Positions 1-7,211 of a stretch of DNA of 18,579 bases are shown here, piece after piece. The position numbers were made by a program, and so were the translations under genes. Origin of the DNA: CAYJVP01 sp964373615 (GTDB taxonomy: Bacteria > Patescibacteriota > Patescibacteriia > UBA9934 > GWF2-40-263); NCBI GenBank assembly GCA_964373615.1, contig CAYJVP010000012.1:1-18579 (forward strand), in the 5' to 3' direction. Numbering within the stretch: position 1 is the stretch's first letter; each line of letters starts with the position of its first letter. Below the pieces are notes generated by a model. The model ran no database searches. It had not been told where the DNA came from and saw only the letters and a list, made by a program, of their open reading frames with translations.

Positions 1-1
1 C

Positions 2-2431
2 ACCGCGCTCATGTGGTCCGACCTCTTCCTCGCGTCAGGCGCTGTGATCAACTTCAACAATGGCGATGTCACCCTCACGCACGGCGCGGACAATCTGACG
101 CTTGCCGGAGCTGCGGATGGTACGGATATCTTCACCATCACCGCTGGCGACATCCTTGTCTCCGACGGCGACCTCGACGGCTCAGGCGGTGACTTCAATT
201 GGACGACCGACGCGGCTGATGGGGCTTCATACACCTCCGCTGCTTCTGCGTCGGCAGATGCCCTGACGGTCACTCTGACGTCCACGGCGGACGCGGCTGG
301 TATCGATGCCTTGGTTGTGAGTGCCACGGCCACCAACCAGACCAACCGCACCGTACGCGGTATCGTCAGCACGATCACTTCGCAGGGGACGGTTGTCACT
401 GATGCCACCAACGGCCTCTTCCTTGACCTCTTGGCTACTTCTGGTGCAACAGATACAGCCATTAAGATTGAGAACACCGCGGCCTGGGACAATGATCTGG
501 ATCTCCAGAACGACCTTCTGATTTCCAACAGCGACGACAATGATCTGACGTTTACTGAAAATGGCATTGCGCTGAACCTGGACTTCGGTGAGTCAACCGC
601 TGGAGGGGTGAACTTCCAGACGACCGCGGGGAACAACAATCTTCGTTTCGATCTGAATGGCAGCGGCGACTTCATTATCGATACGGACTCTGACACCAAT
701 CTCATCTTGAATGGCGGCGGTGATGGAAATGATTCACTCGTGCTGACCGACGGCGACATCCTCGTCTCGGATGGTGACCTTGATGGTTCCGGCGGTGACT
801 TCAATTGGACGACCGACGCGGCTGATGGGGCTTCACACACCTCCGCTGCTTCTGCGTCGGCAGATGCCCTGACGGTCACTCTGACGTCCACGGCGGACGC
901 GGCTGGTATCGATGCCTTGGTTGTGAGTGCCACGGCCACCAACCAGACCAACCGCACCGTACGCGGTATCGTCAGCACGATCACTTCGCAGGGGACGGTT
1001 GTCACTGATGCCACCAACGGCCTCTTCCTTGACCTCTTGGCTACTTCTGGTGCAACAGATACAGCCATTGAGATTGAGAACACCGCGGCCTGGGATCGTG
1101 ACGTCGAGTTTCAGAACGACGAATACCTCGCGAACTCGATAGATGACATGATCGATCTCTTCGGTCTTGGCGGCGCTGATAACACCGATCTGCGCATCGA
1201 CTTGGACGGTACGGAACCAGAAATCAGTTCGCCGACAGACACCGCCATCGAATTCCTCGATAACGTGATCGTCTTACTTGAATCAGATAACACCAATAAC
1301 GCGCTCTGCGGTTCTGGGGCAATTGGCGGCGACCTTGGTGTGGATACTGCCTCTACGATCAGTGACTGTGCCACGGCCGTAAACGCTGACTACGCCGAGC
1401 AATACCCAGTCGCTGAAGGGATTACGTATGGAGACATCGTGGTTCCAGGATCGGAGTCGGTCACGACCACTCAGGGTCACACGATTGTGCAGCTTGTGAA
1501 GTCTTCAGAACCTTATGAGGGACCGGTCGCTGGTATCGTCTCTGACAACTACAATGACTTCACTTCAGCGGGTTACAATATCGACGCATCGGACAACCCC
1601 ATGCCCGTCGCCCTTGTCGGACGTGTGCTAGTGAACGTGACGAATGAGAACGGTGCCATCGAAGTCGGCGACTTCATTACCACCTCTGCGACGGCTGGTT
1701 ACGGCATGAAGGCCACAGAAGCCGGACGCGTCATCGGTATGGCCCTCGGCAGCTTCGATGACGAAAGCGGACAGGTGATGGTCCAGGTTATTAACACCTG
1801 GTACGAACCGGAGTCAGATTCTGGCATCCAGGGCGGCAGCAGCGCCGCGCTTGATGGATCGTACGATTCGCTCGCGGTTGCAGGCGACGCCACGTTCGAA
1901 GGATCGGTCACGGTGGGTGAGCATCTCTACGGCGGCAGCGACCTGGCCGGTCGGGCTCGCATCGTGGCTGGCGACACTAAAGTGAACGTCGCCTTCGATG
2001 AAGAGTACGCGTACCAGCCGATCGTGAACGCGACCTTGCGCAGCAACGTCCCGATTGCCGGATACTGGTGGGTTGAGGAGGAGAGCACAACCGGATTCGA
2101 TATCGTGCTCGACGGCACCTTGACCGAGGACGTGGAATTCAACTGGATCGCGGTGGGCGTTGACGACGGCATCGTGAGCGTCTCGGACGGCTCGACAGAC
2201 GAGATTGAAGTGTATGTGAACGGTTCGAGCAGCTCTGACAGCTCTGAATCTGAATCTGCGGCCGCAGAAGCCCCCGCAGAGGAGGCAGCAGCCGAGGAGG
2301 CTCCAGCTGAAGAGGCAGCCGCAGAAGAACCAGCGGCCGCAGAAGCCCCCGCAGAGGAGGCAGCAGCCGAGGAGGCTCCAGCTGAAGAGGCAGCCGCAGA
2401 AGAACCAGCGGCTGAAGAAGCCGCAGCCTAA
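2..2431 (+). CDS. Large repetitive surface protein (3' part) with peptidase-G2-like module
   Basis: The frame is open to the left edge, so the gene is cut at its 5' end; the first ATG, at 11, is probably internal. Residue numbers count from that ATG. Residues 1-440 are Asp/Thr/Ser/Ala-rich beta-type repeats. A module beginning GDILVSDGDLDGSGGDFNW occurs at about 47-160 and again at 249-362. Residues about 461-600 (start YAEQYP, end INTWYEP) look like the peptidase-G2/autoproteolytic type of domain often found near the C-terminus of giant CPR surface proteins. A further beta-rich module follows at about 650-718. The last ~65 residues are an Ala/Glu/Pro tail made of a perfect 75-bp tandem repeat. 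No transmembrane anchor is visible in the part present. I infer a cell-surface or secreted fibre-like protein. The fold assignment is by pattern recognition, and the substrate or partner is unknown. It is followed directly by a terminator. Confidence 0.75.
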   Translation, partial: TALMWSDLFLASGAVINFNNGDVTLTHGADNLTLAGAADGTDIFTITAGDILVSDGDLDGSGGDFNWTTDAADGASYTSAASASADALTVTLTSTADAAGIDALVVSATATNQTNRTVRGIVSTITSQGTVVTDATNGLFLDLLATSGATDTAIKIENTAAWDNDLDLQNDLLISNSDDNDLTFTENGIALNLDFGESTAGGVNFQTTAGNNNLRFDLNGSGDFIIDTDSDTNLILNGGGDGNDSLVLTDGDILVSDGDLDGSGGDFNWTTDAADGASHTSAASASADALTVTLTSTADAAGIDALVVSATATNQTNRTVRGIVSTITSQGTVVTDATNGLFLDLLATSGATDTAIEIENTAAWDRDVEFQNDEYLANSIDDMIDLFGLGGADNTDLRIDLDGTEPEISSPTDTAIEFLDNVIVLLESDNTNNALCGSGAIGGDLGVDTASTISDCATAVNADYAEQYPVAEGITYGDIVVPGSESVTTTQGHTIVQLVKSSEPYEGPVAGIVSDNYNDFTSAGYNIDASDNPMPVALVGRVLVNVTNENGAIEVGDFITTSATAGYGMKATEAGRVIGMALGSFDDESGQVMVQVINTWYEPESDSGIQGGSSAALDGSYDSLAVAGDATFEGSVTVGEHLYGGSDLAGRARIVAGDTKVNVAFDEEYAYQPIVNATLRSNVPIAGYWWVEEESTTGFDIVLDGTLTEDVEFNWIAVGVDDGIVSVSDGSTDEIEVYVNGSSSSDSSESESAAAEAPAEEAAAEEAPAEEAAAEEPAAAEAPAEEAAAEEAPAEEAAAEEPAAEEAAA
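185..489 (+). repeat. 305-bp intragenic repeat, copy 1
   Basis: This copy matches 791-1095 at a fixed offset of 606 bp (202 codons) with two differences that I can count: one in a Tyr/His codon (TAC/CAC) and one in a Lys/Glu codon (AAG/GAG). Both copies are read in the same frame of the surface-protein gene. Confidence 0.95.
791..1095 (+). repeat. 305-bp intragenic repeat, copy 2
   Basis: Second copy of 185-489. The 36 bp just upstream of each copy encode the same peptide (DILVSDGDLDGS) but differ synonymously in 8 of 12 codons, so the high identity begins abruptly at the repeat edge. Confidence 0.95.
2258..2407 (+). repeat. Two perfect 75-bp tandem repeats encoding an Ala/Glu/Pro tail
   Basis: Units at 2258-2332 and 2333-2407 are identical. 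Each encodes 25 residues (AAAEAPAEEAAAEEAPAEEA, then AAEEP). A partial third unit runs to the stop codon. The tail is acidic, low in complexity and likely disordered. Confidence 0.95.
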
Positions 2432-2446
2432 TCACTGAAATGGAAA

Positions 2447-2473
2447 AAAGGCGGAGGTGACCCCTCCGCCTTT
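2447..2473 (+). terminator. Intrinsic terminator of the surface-protein gene
   Basis: Perfect 11-bp stem (AAAGGCGGAGG paired with CCTCCGCCTTT) with a 5-nt loop, 16 nt after the stop codon. The U-tract is short (TTT within the stem, then AGGTTT), so efficiency may be moderate. The A-run upstream would let it also act on the other strand. Confidence 0.8.
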
Positions 2474-2481
2474 AGGTTTCC

Positions 2482-2490
2482 TGTGGATAA
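2482..2490 (-). promoter_or_regulatory. DnaA-box-like 9-mer
   Basis: TGTGGATAA on the plus strand is the exact reverse complement of the consensus DnaA box TTATCCACA. It lies in the intergenic space just after the terminator. It is one of three perfect matches in this window. Binding is not shown. Confidence 0.4.
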
Positions 2491-2523
2491 CTTCCAAACG
2501 TGCGTGGTTGGTAACCCCCTCTA

Positions 2524-2637
2524 ACTCCCCCTTGTCCGCCGGAGGCGCCCGCCTGCCGCCTGCCTGCCGGCAAGGCAGGGACGGGCAGGGATCCGCTCAC
2601 CTCGCTTCGCGGGCGAATTGGCGGAAAAAGGGGGAGA
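2524..2637. repeat. GC-rich composite inverted repeat in the intergenic region
   Basis: Outer arms at 2524-2540 (ACTCCCCCTTGTCCGCC) and 2620-2637 pair with one indel and few mismatches. Between them lies a near-palindrome at 2560-2578 (CTGCCTGCCGGCAAGGCAG) and other CTGCC/GGCAG motifs. The whole can fold into a branched hairpin. It resembles dispersed palindromic elements rather than a gene. The reading frame through it has proline/arginine-rich composition and no recognisable domain. Confidence 0.6.
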
Positions 2638-2664
2638 AGCCACTTCGCTTCTTTGAGAAATTGG

Positions 2665-2693
2665 TTGCGGCGCAGGGGGATATCCTATACAAT
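2665..2693 (+). promoter_or_regulatory. Predicted sigma-70-type promoter for the 2716 gene
   Basis: TTGCGG (2665-2670), a 17-nt spacer, then TACAAT (2688-2693). Transcription would start near 2700, leaving a leader of about 16 nt without a Shine-Dalgarno sequence. Confidence 0.6.
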
Positions 2694-2715
2694 AGGCCCG
2701 TTATTCTTTGTTCTT

Positions 2716-3252
2716 ATGGCCATTGAATCCAAGCTTAGACGACCGGCCTTTCCAGCCTACCAACCGCCGACCGGCTCCTCGGAAGCTCCCCAAAAGGGTG
2801 GATGGAAACGCGCGGTCGTTTGGCTCGTCGTCCTTGCTATTCTTGCGGCAGTCGGTTACATCATCTGGATACGTTTCTTCGCTCCTTCAGGAGACGTCCT
2901 CTCAAATCTTTCCCAATCAGACGAGGGGGCAACAACGGTCGCGGATGGAACGTATCAGGCGGTTTTTCTTGATAACGGGCAAGTGTACTTCGGTCGACTC
3001 CAAGATCGCGATGGAGACTTCTTCCGTCTAACGGACGTCTACTATCTCGAGTTTCGTCAAAACCCCCAGGCGGGCGAAGCGGGTCCAGCCTCAGACGCGG
3101 ACGCATCCCTTGTGAAGCTCGGCAGCGAACTGCACGGGCCTGAGGACGCGATGGACATCAACCGCGAGCACATTCTGTTCATCGAGGAGTTAAAGGGAGA
3201 CTCGAAAGTTTCCAAGGCCATTGCCGACTATTTAAACAAGAAAGCTCAATAA
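2716..3252 (+). CDS. Small membrane-anchored protein, conserved-hypothetical type
   Basis: The product has 178 residues. I chose ATG 2716 because the in-frame TTG at 2653 lies upstream of the predicted promoter -10 box. Layout: about 30 polar, proline-containing residues; one transmembrane helix at about 32-54 with positive charges before it (GGWKRAVVW), giving an N-in topology; then an extracellular region. That region has a small beta-type stretch (residues 79-112, with DNGQVYFGRL and DVYYLEF) and a helical end. I recognise this layout from CPR proteomes but know of no assigned function. It is 16 nt upstream of the O-antigen-ligase-like gene and probably co-transcribed, which hints at an envelope role. 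No lipobox or catalytic motif is visible. Confidence 0.8.
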   Translation: MAIESKLRRPAFPAYQPPTGSSEAPQKGGWKRAVVWLVVLAILAAVGYIIWIRFFAPSGDVLSNLSQSDEGATTVADGTYQAVFLDNGQVYFGRLQDRDGDFFRLTDVYYLEFRQNPQAGEAGPASDADASLVKLGSELHGPEDAMDINREHILFIEELKGDSKVSKAIADYLNKKAQ

Positions 3253-3268
3253 TTTTCGCCCATTATTT

Positions 3269-5779
3269 ATGGAACTTGCCACCGCCCCGCGAAGGAGGAA
3301 ACAGCCGCTTGCCAACGTCGGTTTCTACCAAGTGTTGACCCGCTGGTCACTGTACCTTTTGTTCTTCCTGCTCCCCTTGTTTTTCTTGCCATTTACGACC
3401 GATGCGTTTGAGGTGAACAAACAGACATTACTTGTGATTCTCACGGTGGTCGCGCTCATGGCCTGGCTTGGATCCATGGTCATTGAAAAGCGGCTTTCGT
3501 TTCGCGCGGGATGGCTGAACCTGTTTCCGGCGCTGTTCCTCGTCGGAACGCTCGCATCCTCGATTTTTTCGCTCGCCGGCTACCAAACGTGGGTTGGGCA
3601 GGCATCGCAGGAATACACGAGCTTCCTCACGATTGCCGTGTCCGTTCTGCTGTTCTACGTGCTTATGAACGGAGCGAGTGAAACGCGAGTCCAGCGCGAT
3701 ATCTTCTTGTCGCTTCTTCTTTCCGCGGCATTGAGTGGCATCGTAACCGTTTGCTACGCGTTTGGTTGGAGGATCCTGCCGTTTGTTCAGGCCAATGGGT
3801 TTAACACGGTTGGGACCATCAATGCGTTCGTATTTTTCTTGAGCGTTGTTTCGATTCTCGGCGTCGGCATATGGTTGGTTGCGGACGGGGCGAGGACGGT
3901 TTTGCCAGAGGGCGCGGCAGGAAAGCTGACCAAGGTTTTGATCGCCATCGTGACGGTTGCGAACCTTGTTCTTCTTGTGGCGCTCGATTTCTGGGTTCAG
4001 TGGGTGGTCATGATTTTCGGGATGCTGGTTCTCATGGCGTTTGCCTTTTTGCAGCAGTCGGAGTTTGGAAAGACCTCGCGTTTTTCCGTCCCGCTCATCA
4101 TTCTTCTTGTGAGCGTCCTCCTTCTCTTCCTCCCCTCGCCTCTGCGATTGAACCTGCCGGTCGTGGTCTCCCCAAGTTATGGCGCGAGCTGGAACATTTC
4201 AAAGAGCGTTCTTGCGGAGAGTCCGTTGCGCGCCGCTCTTGGATCCGGCCCCGGAACATTCATGTATGACTACGGCACATACCGTTCACTTGCCGTCAAT
4301 AACAGTAGAGCATTTTGGAACCTGCGTTTTGACCGCGCCAAATCGCACGTGTTGACCACGCTTGCGACCCTTGGGATTGCCGGTGCGGTCCTTTGGGTTT
4401 TGTTTGTCCTGTCGGTGGCGCTGAAATCCCTCGGCCGGCTCATTCGTGAACGCGACCATGCGGAGTGGCAGGTTACGTATGTCGTGTTTGGCGCATGGGC
4501 CGCACTCGTTCTTTCTCTCTTGTTGTACTCCTCGAACATGACGTCGAATTTCTTGTTTTGGGGGTTGTCTGGTTTGCTCGCAAGCCAGGTGGCGGTCAGG
4601 ATCAAGGAAACAGATTTCGCCCGTTCGCCGAAACTCGGACTTATATTCTCCTTCGCCTTCGTGCTCGTGGCCGTCGGAGTTGTGACCACGCTCTTTGTGA
4701 CGGGTCAGCGCTATGCGTCGGAAGTGGCTTTTGCGCAAGCGGTACGTCTTGACCGTGCTGACGCGCCAACCGAAGAGGTTGTGGCCGAACTCGCTCAAGC
4801 GGTGTCCTACAATTCTTTATCCGACGTATATTACAGGAATCTTTCTCAAGCGCTTTTATTGCGCACGCGCGACGTTTTGTCTGAGGTGCAACAGGGAGGT
4901 GTTGCCATCACGCCTGAACAGACGACCCAAGTGCAACGACTGGTTGCGGCCGCAATTAACTCTGCCAAACGCGCGACAGACCTTGAACCAAGCAATGTCT
5001 CGAACTGGTCGGTGCGCGGAAACGTCTATCGCGAAGTGCTCTCGCTTGTGACCGGCGCCGAGGACTACGCGGCCGCCTCTTACATGAAGGCCTCGGAACT
5101 TGAGCCATTAAACCCTGTGCACAAAACAAATCTTGGGCAGCTGTATCTCATTGTTGCGGATCGCGCACGCGCTCTGAAGACAGCGGAAGATGAGAATTTC
5201 GCCGCCCAGGCGGCCGCATCCGAGAAAACCTCGCTTGCATCAGCGGAAGAGGCGTTTCAAGCAGCGATTACTCTCAAGGGCGACTATGCGCCGGCTCATT
5301 ACTACCTGGCCGCCGTGTTTGAGCGACAGGGTCGACTCGATGAGGCAACGGCGCGTCTCGTTGCTCTGCGCAACTACGCGCCGCTTGACGTCGGTCTCGG
5401 CTTCCAGCTTGCCATGCTGTACCTGCGACTTGAGAATTACGACGCGGCACAGACTGAACTTGAGCGGATCGTTGGTCTCGCGCCGAACTACTCGAACGCT
5501 CGATGGTATCTGGCGTCCATGTACGAAATCGACGGAGACCTTGCAAAGGCGCTCGAGCAGGTTGAAGCGGTGGCAGAGTTAAACCCGGACAACGAGGTCG
5601 CACAAACTCGTCTTGGGAAGCTCCGTGCCGGCGAACTCACCACACGCATTCCGACTCCGGTTGAAGAAGGGGAGGAATCCGCCACAACCGTCGAAGGCGG
5701 TGAGGTGACGTCCGAGGAATCTGAAGGAGAAGAGGGGACTGTTCCGGGCGAGGAAGAGGGACTGATTGATGAGGAATAG
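3269..5779 (+). CDS. O-antigen ligase/polymerase (Wzy_C)-like membrane protein with TPR domain
   Basis: The product has 836 residues. The N-terminal ~465 contain roughly ten to twelve hydrophobic helices. The central loop with GSGPGTFMYDYGTYRS (near residue 322) followed by NSRAFWNLRFDRAKSHVL is typical of the Wzy_C/WaaL family, where a periplasmic loop handles lipid-linked glycans. Residues about 490-787 form tetratricopeptide helices, clearest at 676-787 (AHYYLAAVFERQGRLDEATA; ARWYLASMYEIDGDLAKALE). The last ~45 residues are Glu-rich. This Wzy plus TPR architecture is common in CPR bacteria. The likely role is polymerisation or ligation of a surface polysaccharide, or protein glycosylation, with the TPR region as a docking platform; the glycan is unknown. 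The start ATG has no clear ribosome binding site. The gene ends at a REP-like inverted repeat. Confidence 0.8.
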   Translation: MELATAPRRRKQPLANVGFYQVLTRWSLYLLFFLLPLFFLPFTTDAFEVNKQTLLVILTVVALMAWLGSMVIEKRLSFRAGWLNLFPALFLVGTLASSIFSLAGYQTWVGQASQEYTSFLTIAVSVLLFYVLMNGASETRVQRDIFLSLLLSAALSGIVTVCYAFGWRILPFVQANGFNTVGTINAFVFFLSVVSILGVGIWLVADGARTVLPEGAAGKLTKVLIAIVTVANLVLLVALDFWVQWVVMIFGMLVLMAFAFLQQSEFGKTSRFSVPLIILLVSVLLLFLPSPLRLNLPVVVSPSYGASWNISKSVLAESPLRAALGSGPGTFMYDYGTYRSLAVNNSRAFWNLRFDRAKSHVLTTLATLGIAGAVLWVLFVLSVALKSLGRLIRERDHAEWQVTYVVFGAWAALVLSLLLYSSNMTSNFLFWGLSGLLASQVAVRIKETDFARSPKLGLIFSFAFVLVAVGVVTTLFVTGQRYASEVAFAQAVRLDRADAPTEEVVAELAQAVSYNSLSDVYYRNLSQALLLRTRDVLSEVQQGGVAITPEQTTQVQRLVAAAINSAKRATDLEPSNVSNWSVRGNVYREVLSLVTGAEDYAAASYMKASELEPLNPVHKTNLGQLYLIVADRARALKTAEDENFAAQAAASEKTSLASAEEAFQAAITLKGDYAPAHYYLAAVFERQGRLDEATARLVALRNYAPLDVGLGFQLAMLYLRLENYDAAQTELERIVGLAPNYSNARWYLASMYEIDGDLAKALEQVEAVAELNPDNEVAQTRLGKLRAGELTTRIPTPVEEGEESATTVEGGEVTSEESEGEEGTVPGEEEGLIDEE

Positions 5780-5785
5780 ACGACG

Positions 5786-5846
5786 GGGGTCAGGTCTGGA
5801 TACTGGAATTTGGCGGATGATGATTCCCATATCCCGACCTGACCCC
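5786..5846. repeat. GGGGTCAGGTC inverted repeat (REP-like), possible bidirectional terminator
   Basis: Perfect 11-bp arms GGGGTCAGGTC (5786-5796) and GACCTGACCCC (5836-5846) flank a 39-nt loop with a nested GGAAT/ATTCC stem. The element lies between two convergent genes. Palindromes of this type are often dispersed in bacterial genomes and are associated with REP/RAYT (IS200-like) activity. No transposase is present here, so mobility is inferred. It could also end transcription from both sides. Confidence 0.65.
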
Positions 5847-5868
5847 GATTCGCCTTGGGCACCTTAGC

Positions 5869-7017
5869 CTAGGGCTTTTCAATTTTCGTGATGCGTTCCA
5901 TGATTTTTGGCAGTGTTTCTTTTTCAACCTGCACGAGGCTTTTTCCGATGAAGCACATACGCGCCTCTTCACGATTGCCGGCCGCACGGAAGGGCGCCGC
6001 GATTTGAATCGCGTCGTTCGGGCGTTCGGTGCGCAAGATGGCGCAGACATTGCGTTCGCGGTCTTCGTAAAGGAGAAGGACGACACCGGCTTGTGGAGAG
6101 CTCGAGATCAGTTCGTCGATGACGTCCGGCAGATCCGCCTCTTCGGCCCCGGCGTGCAGAAAGTCCTGCTGGGAAAGAAGGGTCCAGACGATGTTGGCGC
6201 TCGTGTCGTGTTTGAGCCGCGCGAGCGCTCGGCCCCACAAACGCAGCGTGGCCACGGAGCGAGTTCGGTAAAGGGATTTTACGATTTGATCGCGGCGGGC
6301 GCCGCACGCGATGAGTTTGCTTGCTGTTTGCAACGTTTTTGGCGTGACGTTTGGTGTCTTGAAACTTTTCGTTTTTGCAATCATACCGGTTAAGAACGCC
6401 GTGGCAACTTCTTCATCCATGAGTTGCTGATCTATGGTCAGGGTGAGGTCATGGCAGACTTCACCGCAGGCGGTCGCGGTCACGTCGACGACGTTCATGT
6501 GTCCAAAGTGTTCGTTCGCGGCCGAGTGATCGATGTTGATGATCGGCGTGCGGAAAAAAAAGTCCGGGTGGCTTTCGTACAGATGTGCGCAGGAAGCGAG
6601 GTCCTGTGCGCCCACACAGATCAAAAGGTCGTAGCGGTACGCCGAGTGCGAGATGCGTACGTCATTTTGTCCCCAGAAACCGTTCTGCGGACTGATGGAA
6701 ATTTTTAGATGACCGTCTTTTTCTTCTTTGGTGAGGTCTTGAACGCGCGTCTTGCCGGTGTCGATTTCGATCACGAGCTTGCGCAGCTCCGGGAGGTCGG
6801 TCCGAATCAGGTGGCGGTCCTGAAGAAACTGCAGCGCGGCGGGAGTCGGTCCGTCGACGGCCACAAGGTCCGCGCGTTTACCAAGTTTCTCCATTACCCG
6901 AGCCAAACCAAGCGCAGAGGCATAGCCGTCCGGTCCCGCATGCCGCGGAATCACGACGAGCGGGTTTGAGCTGCGCCGGATGCTTTCGGTGATTTGCTCT
7001 GGGTGTGTGAGTGCCAT
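5869..7017 (-). CDS. DHH/DHHA1-fold phosphoesterase homologue with degenerate active site
   Basis: The product has 382 residues and aligns in order with NrnA/RecJ-type DHH proteins. Motif I is at residues 26-34 (HAGPDGYAS; usual HxxPDGDAxGS). The DHH motif is at 161-165 (NIDHS; usual DHH). The equivalent of the DTxxF motif is at 214-218 (AKTKSF). The C-terminal DHHA1 region is about 300-382, where GGGHxxAAG would be expected near 343-352 but AAGNREEAR is seen. Ligand positions are altered at Y32, G136, K215 and S165, while H26, D30, D163 and H164 remain. Active relatives are Mn-dependent nanoRNase/pAp or cyclic-dinucleotide phosphodiesterases. This one is probably inactive or has a different, perhaps binding, role. 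The reading frame is intact and full length, so it is not an obvious pseudogene. It is transcribed divergently from valS. An AGGA sequence lies about 7 nt upstream of the ATG. Confidence 0.75.
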   Translation of the reverse strand: MALTHPEQITESIRRSSNPLVVIPRHAGPDGYASALGLARVMEKLGKRADLVAVDGPTPAALQFLQDRHLIRTDLPELRKLVIEIDTGKTRVQDLTKEEKDGHLKISISPQNGFWGQNDVRISHSAYRYDLLICVGAQDLASCAHLYESHPDFFFRTPIINIDHSAANEHFGHMNVVDVTATACGEVCHDLTLTIDQQLMDEEVATAFLTGMIAKTKSFKTPNVTPKTLQTASKLIACGARRDQIVKSLYRTRSVATLRLWGRALARLKHDTSANIVWTLLSQQDFLHAGAEEADLPDVIDELISSSPQAGVVLLLYEDRERNVCAILRTERPNDAIQIAAPFRAAGNREEARMCFIGKSLVQVEKETLPKIMERITKIEKP

Positions 7018-7077
7018 GCTGGTCCTAACCCCTCTGAGATGACCAAAGCATGGGATGGCCTCATGAAGGAATGGGCC

Positions 7078-7106
7078 ATCGTACGGAAAACGCCCTTATC
7101 CGTCAA
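7078..7106 (-). promoter_or_regulatory. Predicted promoter for the DHH-like gene
   Basis: On the minus strand: TTGACG (complement of 7101-7106), a 17-nt spacer, then TACGAT (complement of 7078-7083). The leader would be about 50 nt. A 7-bp hairpin (GATGGCC/GGCCATC, 7054-7080) overlaps the -10 box. Confidence 0.55.
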
Positions 7107-7118
7107 GCGTCAGACGTT

Positions 7119-7127
7119 TGTGGATAA
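7119..7127 (-). promoter_or_regulatory. DnaA-box-like 9-mer between divergent genes
   Basis: Perfect TGTGGATAA, in the same orientation as at 2482 and 18057. It lies 12 nt from the -35 box of the minus-strand promoter and about 45 nt upstream of the valS -35 box, so a bound protein could affect both. Confidence 0.4.
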
Positions 7128-7171
7128 CTGTTGTTAAACATGGAGTGAGACTCCTGGTTGAGCATCTGGGG

Positions 7172-7201
7172 TTGGACCCGGGCCGTCTTTTCCTCTAAAC
7201 T
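7172..7201 (+). promoter_or_regulatory. Predicted promoter for the valS-tyrS-argS unit
   Basis: TTGGAC (7172-7177), an 18-nt spacer, then TAAACT (7196-7201). Transcription would start about 7208, only a few nt before the ATG at 7212, so the mRNA would be leaderless or nearly so. No T-box or other long leader fits in this space. Confidence 0.5.
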
Positions 7202-7211
7202 ATGCATATCT

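Noticed and set aside
2653..2715. TTG start for the small membrane protein
   Set aside because: It lies upstream of the predicted -10 box, and the added residues are unlike the polar N-terminus expected.
2457..2726. Open frame of 89 codons after the surface-protein gene
   Set aside because: It runs through the terminator and the palindromic element, has repeat-like composition, no start signal, and overlaps the promoter of the next gene.
7119..7127. Replication origin
   Set aside because: Single DnaA-type boxes kilobases apart, with no dnaA/dnaN genes or AT-rich unwinding region.
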